Source of the DNA: Psychrosphaera aestuarii
Lineage (GTDB): Bacteria; Pseudomonadota; Gammaproteobacteria; Enterobacterales; Alteromonadaceae
DNA: 64,000 nt
Assembly: GCF_017948405.1 (NCBI RefSeq)
Contig: NZ_CP072844.1
Location: forward strand, 2,170,001 to 2,234,000
Reading direction: 5' to 3'
The number at the start of each line of letters is the position of its first letter. Position 1 is the stretch's first letter. This document shows positions 53,485 through 61,988 of the stretch, piece by piece. The position numbers were made by a program, and so were the translations under genes. The notes under the pieces are model-generated. The model was not told the DNA's origin. It was given only the letters and a program-made list of their open reading frames with translations, and did no database searches.

Positions 53485-55413
53485 TTATGCTCCTTTTACT
53501 TTGCCGCGATAACGACGATCAAACAAAGTTAAAAAGCCGCCAAGCGCCACTAGAATACCGCCAAGCCATAACCAGCGAACGTAAGGTTTTACATGAATAC
53601 GAATTGCCCACGCATCATCTGGTAATAACTCACCTAACGACACATACAAATCGCGAGTAAAGCCATCATCAATCGCTGCCTCTGTCATAGTATTGCGTTG
53701 CACCGGATAATAACGTTTCTCGGCCAACAAATTTGCCTCTAAATAATTACCTTTGTATACCGACATATCCGCGGCCCACCCTTCGTAATTTGGGCCAATC
53801 ACGTCGGTAATTGCATTAAACTTATAGGTATAACCCATCAACTCAGCTGAATCACCTGGCCACAACTTCACGTCTTTTTCTTGCGTGTATTGTGACGTTA
53901 AACCAGCACCCGCAATTACAAAGGCAATACCAATATGACCTAGCGACATCGCATAATGACTAAGCGGAACATTACCAAAACCAAGTTTTAAGCGAGTATT
54001 GTTATATTCAACAAGCGTAAACATGACAATCCACAAACCTAAAACGGCGCCCAACCAGCCATAAAATAGCACTTCACCAAATTCTGCATATAACCAAACC
54101 GCAGACAACAACATAGCAATTAGCGCGATGACGATAGGCTGCTTAACAAATTTATTAAGCTTGTCTTGTTTCCAACGCACCAGCGGCGCAATACCAAGAA
54201 GTAACGCAAATGGCACAGTTATATAGGTAAACATTTGGTTAAAGAATGGCGCACCAATCGAAATAGAACCTAAACCAATTTCTTTGTGAACCAAAGGCAG
54301 TAACGTTCCAAGCAGAACAATAATTGTAGCGGCCACTAAAAAGATATTGTTCGCCCACAACATAGTCTCACGAGAGAAAGCAGAAAAGCGTCCAACACTT
54401 TTAATTGAGCCCGAACGAACAGCGTACAGAGTTAAACTGCCACCAATCACCAAGGCTAATAAAATAAGAATAAACACACCACGCGATGGGTCGGTCGCAA
54501 AAGCGTGAACCGATACGATAACGCCCGAACGCACCAAAAACGTACCCAATAAACTCAAAGAAAAACCAGCGATAGCTAAAAATACCGTCCAACTTTTAAA
54601 AGCATTACGCTTTTCAGATACCGCTAAACTATGCAGCAACGCGGTGGCAACTAACCAAGGCATAAAAGAAGCGTTTTCTACTGGATCCCAGAACCACCAG
54701 CCGCCCCAGCCTAATTCTGAATAAGCCCACCAGCTACCAATTGTGATGCCTAACGTTAAAAAGGCCCACGCAGCAGCCGTCCACGGGCGCGACCATTTAG
54801 CCCAAGTAGAATCTAATTTTCCACTTAACAAAGCCGCAATAGCAAAAGCAAAACTTATAGATAAGCCAACATAACCCATATATAGCAAAGGTGGATGAAT
54901 GATCATACCCACGTCTTGCAGTAACGGATTTAAGTCGCGGCCATCAACAGGAAAGTAAGGTAAAGTGCGCTCAAACGGATTTGAAGCAGTGATAATGTAA
55001 GCGTAAAAACCGACGCATATCCATCCTAGTACCATTAGAACTCGTGTTCGCATTTCCGCCGGTAACGTTTTAGACTTTAATACAACGGCAAAAGCCCAAC
55101 CGGACTGCATCACCAGCCACAACAAAAATGAGCCTTCGTGACTGCCAAAACTGGCAGCAAACTTATATTGAACAGGAAGTAAGGAATTAGAGTTTTGCGC
55201 GACATTTAATACGCTAAAGTCGTCGGTTAAAAAGGCAAATACCAAACAACCAAAAGAGAATAACGTAAAGGCAAACAAGCCAATTGTTAAGTTGGGCGCT
55301 AACTGCATCAATTTTAGATTATTTGTTCTTAAGCCAATCGCAGGAAAGATTGACAGCAACAAACTAAATGCAAACGCAATAAATAGAGCAAAATTACCAA
55401 GTTCAGGGATCAT
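53485..55413 (-). CDS. ccmF: Cytochrome c haem lyase subunit CcmF
   Basis: A 642-residue membrane protein with about 15 helices, the haem lyase that joins haem to apocytochrome c. The WWD domain reads GWGGWWFWDPVENASFMPWL (in parts, near 232-252). Conserved histidines near GSHEGSFLLW (about 90) and HPPLLYMGYVG (about 168) ligate haem b. The start is set at ATG 55413 (MIPELGNFAL), which matches the usual N-terminus; a longer frame exists but lacks support. ccmABCDE are not next to it, so the locus is split. Confidence 0.94.
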   Translation of the reverse strand: MIPELGNFALFIAFAFSLLLSIFPAIGLRTNNLKLMQLAPNLTIGLFAFTLFSFGCLVFAFLTDDFSVLNVAQNSNSLLPVQYKFAASFGSHEGSFLLWLVMQSGWAFAVVLKSKTLPAEMRTRVLMVLGWICVGFYAYIITASNPFERTLPYFPVDGRDLNPLLQDVGMIIHPPLLYMGYVGLSISFAFAIAALLSGKLDSTWAKWSRPWTAAAWAFLTLGITIGSWWAYSELGWGGWWFWDPVENASFMPWLVATALLHSLAVSEKRNAFKSWTVFLAIAGFSLSLLGTFLVRSGVIVSVHAFATDPSRGVFILILLALVIGGSLTLYAVRSGSIKSVGRFSAFSRETMLWANNIFLVAATIIVLLGTLLPLVHKEIGLGSISIGAPFFNQMFTYITVPFALLLGIAPLVRWKQDKLNKFVKQPIVIALIAMLLSAVWLYAEFGEVLFYGWLGAVLGLWIVMFTLVEYNNTRLKLGFGNVPLSHYAMSLGHIGIAFVIAGAGLTSQYTQEKDVKLWPGDSAELMGYTYKFNAITDVIGPNYEGWAADMSVYKGNYLEANLLAEKRYYPVQRNTMTEAAIDDGFTRDLYVSLGELLPDDAWAIRIHVKPYVRWLWLGGILVALGGFLTLFDRRYRGKVKGA

Positions 55414-55505
55414 ACTTCTTCTTATCCAAAATTTAAGCGGCAAAATTGTAACATAGCGAAAACAGCTTGCCTATTTACCAAGGGCGCTCTAGCATTGTTT
55501 TTATT

Positions 55506-56444
55506 ATGGAATCTAAAACTTTTCCGATTGTCTCGACACAGGCAAACGCCAACAGCAATTCAAGCACTAGTCAGCAAGCTTCGGTGCTGTTTACCTATTT
55601 GGTCCAACACTTACAATCTAAATCGAATCAGACGACACAGCAAGCCTTTGTTATTCCTAGCGATCTTAAAGCATCGTTAAGTCAATGGCTTAGTCTAAAG
55701 CCGCAACCCAATGTTGATACCATGCCAGCCGCAATCAAAAACTGGTTAGTGACATCGCTTAATAAATTCCAAAACCAACAAGGGCTAACAACACTTACGG
55801 CCTCTCAGTGGTTGCCACTCATTAGCAAAATGCAATTGTTGTCAGGAACCATTAACAATGCAAACCACACCGTACCCGACGCATTACGCCTATCCTGGCT
55901 AATTGGTTCATCTAGCCTTGCAAGTAAAAGCAGCGCAATTCAACAGTCTGGACAAGCCATGATTGGTGGATTGTTAAAGTTACTAATCCCTATAGCCATG
56001 CAAGATAAAGCCAGCCTCATTATAAGAGAACTGCCCGGTAGCGACACTTCTAGAAATGCCCAGAGCGAACAAACCTCAGTAAATCCTCTCCACCAGGAGG
56101 ATAAACATGCAAAACAACAAAAAGTCTCGGAAAAACAGCATGAGCAACAATCTAATAACAAAGTGCAACACGGCATTTCACAAACTTTACGTTTTACTCT
56201 TACCTTTGACCTTGATCAGCAAGGAATACTTTCAATCGACGTTGACTTAAATGAGCTCAATTTAACCTCGGTTTGTCATTGCAGCCATCCATCACTCGTT
56301 ACTAGTGTTGACAAGCACTGGCCATTATTAGCGAGTCGACTTGAAATGTTTGGTTTCAAAATAGAAAACAGTGTGCAATTAGATGAGCAGCTTACTGAAA
56401 CGCAAAACAGTAGCAGCCACCGACTGATTGATATAAAAGTTTAA
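55506..56444 (+). CDS. FliK-like (hook-length control domain) protein, orphan
   Basis: A 312-residue protein with a Ser/Thr/Gln-rich, low-complexity N-terminal half (about 1-220) and a compact C-terminal domain (about 225-300): TFDLDQQGILSIDVDL, then a late LLASRLEMFGFKIEN. This layout, and the FhlB-like gene 26 bases downstream, point to a FliK C-terminal-type domain that would contact an FlhB-type protein. Start set at ATG 55506 (MESKTFP). Divergent from ccmF, with no other flagellar genes in the window. I am moderately sure of the domain. Confidence 0.6.
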   Translation: MESKTFPIVSTQANANSNSSTSQQASVLFTYLVQHLQSKSNQTTQQAFVIPSDLKASLSQWLSLKPQPNVDTMPAAIKNWLVTSLNKFQNQQGLTTLTASQWLPLISKMQLLSGTINNANHTVPDALRLSWLIGSSSLASKSSAIQQSGQAMIGGLLKLLIPIAMQDKASLIIRELPGSDTSRNAQSEQTSVNPLHQEDKHAKQQKVSEKQHEQQSNNKVQHGISQTLRFTLTFDLDQQGILSIDVDLNELNLTSVCHCSHPSLVTSVDKHWPLLASRLEMFGFKIENSVQLDEQLTETQNSSSHRLIDIKV

Positions 56445-56470
56445 CCAATTAACAATTAAAAGGAGGGAAC

Positions 56471-56740
56471 ATGGAAAATGAATTAGGTGCCTTATCGTTA
56501 TTATACGATGGTAAAAATGCACCGAACGTCGCAATTAAAGGCTATCATCATTTAGCCGAACAAATTATCGCAAACGCAAAACAAAACGATTTGCTCGTTC
56601 ACCAAGACCCTGAACTTTTTAAACGCCTTGAACACTTACAAGCTGGCCAGTCTATTCCACCTAATCTTTATGTGGTCATCGCCGAATTGATCGCCTTTAG
56701 TTACGTCTTACGCGGTAAGTTTCCAGAAAGTTGGAAATAA
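56471..56740 (+). CDS. FhlB-like protein (FlhB C-terminal domain homologue)
   Basis: An 89-residue protein matching the C-terminal domain of FlhB/YscU export-switch proteins: VAIKGYHHLAEQIIANAKQ, then QDPELFKRLEHLQAGQSIPPNLYVVIAELIAFSYVLRGK (in parts). It has no membrane part and lacks the NPTH self-cleavage site, having NAPN at the corresponding place (residues 16-19). In some bacteria such FhlB proteins can replace the FlhB C-terminal domain in switching flagellar export. AAGGAGGG lies before the ATG, an unusually strong ribosome binding site. Confidence 0.85.
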   Translation: MENELGALSLLYDGKNAPNVAIKGYHHLAEQIIANAKQNDLLVHQDPELFKRLEHLQAGQSIPPNLYVVIAELIAFSYVLRGKFPESWK

Positions 56741-56825
56741 GCCTTTTTTCACTGCACTCGCTCGTTTAGAATACAAAACAACTGCTCAATGAAGAGCCCG
56801 TATTTTGCCAGGAATTTTCAATACT

Positions 56826-58304
56826 ATGACGCGAAACTTGTTACGTGCAGCCTCTGCCTTTATCGCTTTCTCTAGTTTTGCCACGACAGCCGCAAGCGTG
56901 TCGGGCTACACTCCTTTAAATCAAGACCCTTTGCTCGAATCTCATATCGATCGCATTATGATAGCCGCAGAACGTGGCACAGTAAAAAAGCCCCTAGCAA
57001 TAAACTCGCTAAAGCCGGCTTATCATAAAGTCTGTAATGTACAACAGCGACGCGCCCCAGCAGTACTTCGAGCATGTTTAGAAGTCAAAAAATACCTAAA
57101 AAAGGTCGACAGTGGCCGTTATATTAATCATGCAAGTATCGATTTAAAACTACGCAAAAGCTCAGATCTCTATGAGATGCAGCCGGCTATGACGTTAGCA
57201 AATCGTCGCGGTGAATCCTTTGACTCAAGCTGGTCAGTTCAAGGCCAAATGGTGTTAAATTTTGGCGAATACCTGGCATTTAGTGGTGGCGTTAAAGGAT
57301 GGCAAGGCGAAACCAACTTAGAAGATACTTATATTTCAATTGGTGTACCCCAAGCTCAACTCGATATCGGCTACAAACCACATTGGTTATCACCATTTAA
57401 GCAGTCAGCAATGTTATTAAGCACTCATGCCCCTAGCTTTGCCAATATCTCACTTGCCAACAATGTCCCACTTACTAGCTGGAACATTAATTACGAATTG
57501 TTTGCAGGTCAGCTTTCAAATTCCGATAAAATTAGATTTGAAGGCCAATACACCAGTGGCAAGCCACTTATTACAGGCATGCACTTATCCATAGCACCTT
57601 TTGATGGTTTTACGCTTGCGGTAAATCGCGTTTTACAATCTGGCGGTGATCAGCGCGGTACTCCTAGCATTAGTGAAATTATTGATGCTTTTTTAGACCC
57701 TAGCGGTGCCGACAATACAAGCGATGACTTAAGCATTGACGAACAGTTTGGCAATCAAGCAGCTTCGATTGTTTCACGCTTTGACTTTAACGCCGCCGTG
57801 CCCTTCTCTATTTATTTAGAGTATGCCGGCGAAGATACGAGCCGAGGGACTAATTACCGCCTTGGCAATACCTCACTGTCGGCCGGACTCGTCATCCCAT
57901 TTGTGTTTAACAGCCTGTCGTTAAATTATGAGTACAGTCAATGGCAAAATGCCTGGTATGGTCACCATGTGTATGTAGATGGGCTGCAAAACGAAGGTAG
58001 CCTCATTGGCCACTTTGCCGCGGAACAAAGACGCCGTTTAAGCTCAATTGCTGGTGAAAGTGTTGGCGCAACGCACCATAATCTTACTTTAGGCTGGCAA
58101 GTTTCACCTTCAAATCGTTTTGAATTCAATTATAACCAGACAAAAAATGAGCCTCTGGCCAGTTATGACTACGTCACTGGACGCCAATTTGAAGTAAACT
58201 GGTTTGGTGTAATAGATGATTGGGACACGCGTATCATACTATTTACCGGAAAAAATACTCTGGCAGAAAAACACTCTGGCCTAACTCTATCAGTTGCGTG
58301 GTAA
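56826..58304 (+). CDS. Wzi family capsule assembly outer-membrane protein
   Basis: A 492-residue exported protein with a signal peptide (cleavage near residue 25, TTAAS) and an 18-strand-type barrel pattern. Features of the Capsule_assembly_Wzi family include an N-terminal periplasmic stretch (about 30-100) and strand motifs YISIGVPQAQLDIGYKPHWLSP (in parts), SYDYVTGRQFEVNWFG and a C-terminal LTLSVAW. Wzi helps anchor capsular or exopolysaccharide to the surface. Start set at ATG 56826 after AGGA; an upstream TTG frame start is less likely. The next outer-membrane gene starts 28 bases after its stop. Confidence 0.86.
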   Translation: MTRNLLRAASAFIAFSSFATTAASVSGYTPLNQDPLLESHIDRIMIAAERGTVKKPLAINSLKPAYHKVCNVQQRRAPAVLRACLEVKKYLKKVDSGRYINHASIDLKLRKSSDLYEMQPAMTLANRRGESFDSSWSVQGQMVLNFGEYLAFSGGVKGWQGETNLEDTYISIGVPQAQLDIGYKPHWLSPFKQSAMLLSTHAPSFANISLANNVPLTSWNINYELFAGQLSNSDKIRFEGQYTSGKPLITGMHLSIAPFDGFTLAVNRVLQSGGDQRGTPSISEIIDAFLDPSGADNTSDDLSIDEQFGNQAASIVSRFDFNAAVPFSIYLEYAGEDTSRGTNYRLGNTSLSAGLVIPFVFNSLSLNYEYSQWQNAWYGHHVYVDGLQNEGSLIGHFAAEQRRRLSSIAGESVGATHHNLTLGWQVSPSNRFEFNYNQTKNEPLASYDYVTGRQFEVNWFGVIDDWDTRIILFTGKNTLAEKHSGLTLSVAW

Positions 58305-58332
58305 ATCAATGCGCTTATCTACAGGAATAAAA

Positions 58333-58929
58333 ATGAATAATAGTCATCCGTTTCGCCGCTTTGCAATTTTACTGGCGTTAAGTTCATTTGCCTTTGTCAC
58401 AAATAGTCATGCTATTGATCTTAGTAAAGTAAATACTATAAACGGTCGTATTGACTTTGGTTTTAGTGTGCTTAAAACCAAGGTGCTTGAAGATCACAGT
58501 AATGCACCCGACAGCTACGGCGATGCAACTACTTCACCTCTAGTTGGTTTTGCACTCAACAAACGAGTTGGCGAGCAATCCCTGTTAGGAACAAAAATTG
58601 AGTTTCAACATGTAGACGGTAGCTTGTTAACGGCATTTAGAGCAATTGATTATCGCTATATCATTGATGGGCAATGGCAAGTCGGTGCTTATATTGGTGC
58701 CGCACGTTACGACTTCCGATCACCCGCATACGGATACACTCTTGGTTTTGGTGCGTTTTATCAACCTACACACTGGCAAAACTGGTCGCTAGGAACTGAA
58801 GTGCAATTTATGGACAAGATGGCACGCGATAAAATCCATCCAGATGATATTCCTGCTAATGCAGAAACTGGGCCTGACACTTTCACTAATATGGCAGGTC
58901 TAAGTTTTACCCTTTCATATCATTTTTAA
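58333..58929 (+). CDS. Small outer-membrane beta-barrel protein
   Basis: A 198-residue exported barrel. A signal peptide ends at SHA (near residue 27). Alternating hydrophobic strands run to a C-terminal FTLSYHF, the terminal aromatic of an outer-membrane barrel. YIIDGQWQVGAYIGAARYDF and YTLGFGAFYQPTHWQNWSLG (in parts) are typical strands. I do not recognise a functional family. AGGA lies before ATG 58333. It follows wzi closely, which suggests a surface-polysaccharide context, and it overlaps the convergent DHH gene by 23 bases. Confidence 0.78.
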   Translation: MNNSHPFRRFAILLALSSFAFVTNSHAIDLSKVNTINGRIDFGFSVLKTKVLEDHSNAPDSYGDATTSPLVGFALNKRVGEQSLLGTKIEFQHVDGSLLTAFRAIDYRYIIDGQWQVGAYIGAARYDFRSPAYGYTLGFGAFYQPTHWQNWSLGTEVQFMDKMARDKIHPDDIPANAETGPDTFTNMAGLSFTLSYHF

Positions 58930-59902
58930 GTGTGCTCTCTGAGTAATACTGCTCAACGGCGTCAATAAGCTCGTATACACGAGCTTTTGATAGCTTATTA
59001 ATGCCTCCGGCAGCCGCTCTGCCCCCACCAGTCTCAAACTGAGCACAAATATCACCGGCCCCTTTTTTGCGATTTCGTGGCGCTCTTAAACTCACAAGAT
59101 AATGCTCGGCATCAAGGGTAGTTAAAATTATATGCGCGCGAGTCGGAAACTCATTGGCAAGCTCATTGCCATAAGAGCCACTGATGCGCCTGCTTGGCCC
59201 GTTATTTTCAAGCAATAAGCAATAACAATTTGACGACTGATGAAGTATTTCCGCTTTTGATGCGCGCCGATAATCCTCTTCATACAAATCTTTTAACCTG
59301 TGATAGGGAGAGTCGGCGTCTGCAATACATTCAAAGGGGCAGTTGTATGACAGCAATAGTTCAAACAATACAGCTGGATGATAGGCAAGCTCATCGGTGT
59401 TGGCGCCATAACCATTGTAATTAATCAAAGTACCAAGCTCTTCTAGCAATTCTTTTTGCTGCTTGTTCAGGCCCGCGTCCGAGGCTAACTCATTCGCCAC
59501 TTGTGTTAAGTTATCACCATAAGCCGCTGTTATAGCCCAGTTATGAAACTTTCCTTCAAGTAAGTCATCGATAATAAGCGCGGTGCACTTTCGAGCCGAC
59601 TGCTCGATATGTGTGGTTAAATTAGCTGTATTTGGAATGGGCCCAGGCTTGTGGTGGTCAATGTACAACACCTTAGCCTCAGTTTTAAGCAAAGCAACAA
59701 GCGCTTCTTTGTTTTTACGAAGTGAGATATCTAAAATAGTTATCTGAGAATTCGGGTTTACAGCGTCTAACGGGATGTTTTTTACTAGGCTAATGTCACG
59801 CTTAATTCCGGTAATTAATTGCGCCGGCCTAGGCTCATGCAAACGTAATTGCAATAACGAAATAATACCGTCGGCATCGCCATTAAATACATCAAAGTTC
59901 AT
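58907..59902 (-). CDS. DHH family phosphoesterase
   Basis: A 331-residue protein. FNGDADGIISLLQL (near 5-18) is the first metal motif of DHH phosphoesterases, IDHHKPG (near 104-110) the DHH signature, and the C-terminal GGGRAAAGGI (near 299) the substrate-binding DHHA1-like motif. Families with this layout include RecJ-like, NrnA-like and exopolyphosphatase-like enzymes; the substrate cannot be told. Some marine bacteria carry this gene beside capsule clusters. Its stop lies inside the 3' end of the convergent barrel gene (23-base overlap). Confidence 0.85.
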   Translation of the reverse strand: MNFDVFNGDADGIISLLQLRLHEPRPAQLITGIKRDISLVKNIPLDAVNPNSQITILDISLRKNKEALVALLKTEAKVLYIDHHKPGPIPNTANLTTHIEQSARKCTALIIDDLLEGKFHNWAITAAYGDNLTQVANELASDAGLNKQQKELLEELGTLINYNGYGANTDELAYHPAVLFELLLSYNCPFECIADADSPYHRLKDLYEEDYRRASKAEILHQSSNCYCLLLENNGPSRRISGSYGNELANEFPTRAHIILTTLDAEHYLVSLRAPRNRKKGAGDICAQFETGGGRAAAGGINKLSKARVYELIDAVEQYYSESTLKNDMKG

Positions 59903-59966
59903 ATTGCGCCCAAATCACATTATTCAAACCGTTGCATCACACCTATAAATCGTTAATTTTAGTAAA

Positions 59967-60030
59967 CATAACAACTATAAACTTGAGCTATATTTTTTGC
60001 ATGGCAAAGCTCTATTATTTCGTTGTTATG
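59967..60030. repeat. Nested inverted repeat at the 3' end of the PglF-like gene
   Basis: CATAACAAC at 59967-59975 pairs with GTTGTTATG at 60022-60030. Inside, GAGCT (59984-59988) pairs with AGCTC (60008-60012) and TGC with GCA. The outer arm overlaps the stop of the gene. It could be a terminator with a poor T tract (TTTAC). Confidence 0.5.
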
Positions 60031-61984
60031 ACGCTTGAGTGTAGTTTGCCGATGGCAATGTGTCATAATACGACTCTGCTATCGCTCGTTCTAATTCTCT
60101 ATTACTTTCACGCCAGACTAAATCACAAATATCGTCTTTTGGTCTAAAAGCCGTTGGTGCTTCCAACAGAATATGACGCAACATAATTTGATCGCTGTTC
60201 AAACATGCTTCTTTTAACTTATTAATTAATATTTCCAACTCCGACCAAGGCAACATCACTTCTTGCGCGGTTAAAATTCGTTTGTGCTCGGTTCCTGAAA
60301 CATTATCGCCAATGAGCAATTCTTCATAGAGCTTTTCACCCGGCCTTAGACCTGTGCATTTAATTTCAATATCACCATTTGGGTTTTTAAAGTCTTTTAC
60401 CTCTAAGCCACTAAAACGAATCATCTTTTTAGCTAGATCGACAATTTTAACCGAGTCGCCCATATCCAAAACAAATACATCGCCACCGACAGCCATCGCT
60501 CCCGCTTGAATAACTAACTGCGATGCTTCAGGAATCGTCATAAAATATCGAGTAATATCCATATGAGTAATGGTCACTGGGCCACCATTGCGTATTTGTT
60601 GTCTAAACAACGGGACTACCGAGCCCGATGAGCCTAATACGTTTCCAAAACGCACCATACAAAACACAGTGCTTGACTGGTCATGAGCAAGAGCTTGTAA
60701 AACTAGTTCAGCCATTCGCTTACTCGCACCCATTACATTGGTTGGGCGTACCGCTTTATCAGTAGATATTAATACAAAGTTTTGCACCTTGTAGGTGATG
60801 GCCGCAGAAGCAAGATTTAACGTACCAAATACATTATTTCTTATACCTTCCGTGACATTGTGCTCAACAATAGGAACATGTTTATATGCAGCAGCATGAT
60901 ATATCGTGTCCACAGTGAACGTCGACAAAATGGAGTCCACTCTATCTTTATCCTGCACACTGCCAATAAGCGATATGATTTCAACCTCAGGCAATCCCAA
61001 ACCTTTTAATTCTTTGTCGATTTCGTACAAAGAAAACTCATTTAACTCAAACAACAATAACTTTTCTGGTTTTTGACTTATGATTTGTCTACATAATTCA
61101 GAGCCTATTGAGCCGCCTGCTCCTGACACCAATACTACTTTTTTATATATATTTTTCGACATCAAGTCTTGCTGAGGTGCGACTGGATCTCGGCCCAACA
61201 AATCTTCAATATCAACATCTTTGAATTCATTCAAACTGGCTTTGCCGGCGATAATGTCAGACATCGGAGGAACCGTTTTTATTTCTACCGGCAGTGACTC
61301 TAATTGCGACAACACTTCCCTTCTATAGCTTCTATCTACACTCGGAAGCGCTAATAAAATAACCTTGGCACTATAGGCTTCAATAACCTCATCAATTTCG
61401 CTAGGCTTGTATACTTTTATTCCTTGAATAAAGTTATTCTGCTTTGATACATCGTCATCCAAATAAGCACAGACAGCATAGGTAGGATCATTTTCTAAAG
61501 ATAGGGCTAACTGCCTTCCTGCAGAACCAGCTCCATAAACAATAACAGAGGTTTTATTGTCAACATTTCGCCGAGTTACTACCGACTTAACTAGCATTCT
61601 CGATCCACCCACAAGCAATAAACATAAAATAACGTAAATGAATGGAACTGTTCTAGGTACCCCAACTTTCGACAAAAACTCTATCGTCACTAAGGTAGCA
61701 AATGATAAAAAACAGCCTGTTAAAATCGCCCACATAGCTTGCACATTTACGTATCGCAAAATAGCTCGGTACAAGCCAAGTTTAGTAAAAATAATTAGGC
61801 TAACTGGTAATAAAATCGAAAAGACCAACCACATTTCAATATCATAAATAGTATCAAAATGCTCAAGACGCGTTGCAAAAGCGCCAAAAAATGCGAGGAA
61901 TATAAACAAAGCGTCAAGGAAAACAGTGATCAGTCGTTTAATGGTTCTGGTGGAATTAAATATATTGCTCCAAAACGAATCCAT
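60026..61984 (-). CDS. PglF/WbpM-type UDP-GlcNAc 4,6-dehydratase
   Basis: A 652-residue membrane-bound nucleotide-sugar dehydratase. Four N-terminal helices (about 14-135) precede a CoA-binding-like Rossmann domain (about 140-260) and the catalytic SDR domain. The NAD motif is VLVSGAGGSIGSELCRQI (near 290). The catalytic motif STDKAVRPTNVMGASKRMAE (in parts) has Met-x3-Lys where most SDRs have Tyr-x3-Lys, the hallmark of the WbpM/PglF group. It makes the 4-keto-6-deoxy sugar needed by the aminotransferase gene 4 bases upstream. Full-length compared with WbpM (665). Confidence 0.92.
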   Translation of the reverse strand: MDSFWSNIFNSTRTIKRLITVFLDALFIFLAFFGAFATRLEHFDTIYDIEMWLVFSILLPVSLIIFTKLGLYRAILRYVNVQAMWAILTGCFLSFATLVTIEFLSKVGVPRTVPFIYVILCLLLVGGSRMLVKSVVTRRNVDNKTSVIVYGAGSAGRQLALSLENDPTYAVCAYLDDDVSKQNNFIQGIKVYKPSEIDEVIEAYSAKVILLALPSVDRSYRREVLSQLESLPVEIKTVPPMSDIIAGKASLNEFKDVDIEDLLGRDPVAPQQDLMSKNIYKKVVLVSGAGGSIGSELCRQIISQKPEKLLLFELNEFSLYEIDKELKGLGLPEVEIISLIGSVQDKDRVDSILSTFTVDTIYHAAAYKHVPIVEHNVTEGIRNNVFGTLNLASAAITYKVQNFVLISTDKAVRPTNVMGASKRMAELVLQALAHDQSSTVFCMVRFGNVLGSSGSVVPLFRQQIRNGGPVTITHMDITRYFMTIPEASQLVIQAGAMAVGGDVFVLDMGDSVKIVDLAKKMIRFSGLEVKDFKNPNGDIEIKCTGLRPGEKLYEELLIGDNVSGTEHKRILTAQEVMLPWSELEILINKLKEACLNSDQIMLRHILLEAPTAFRPKDDICDLVWRESNRELERAIAESYYDTLPSANYTQAS

Positions 61985-61988
61985 TATC

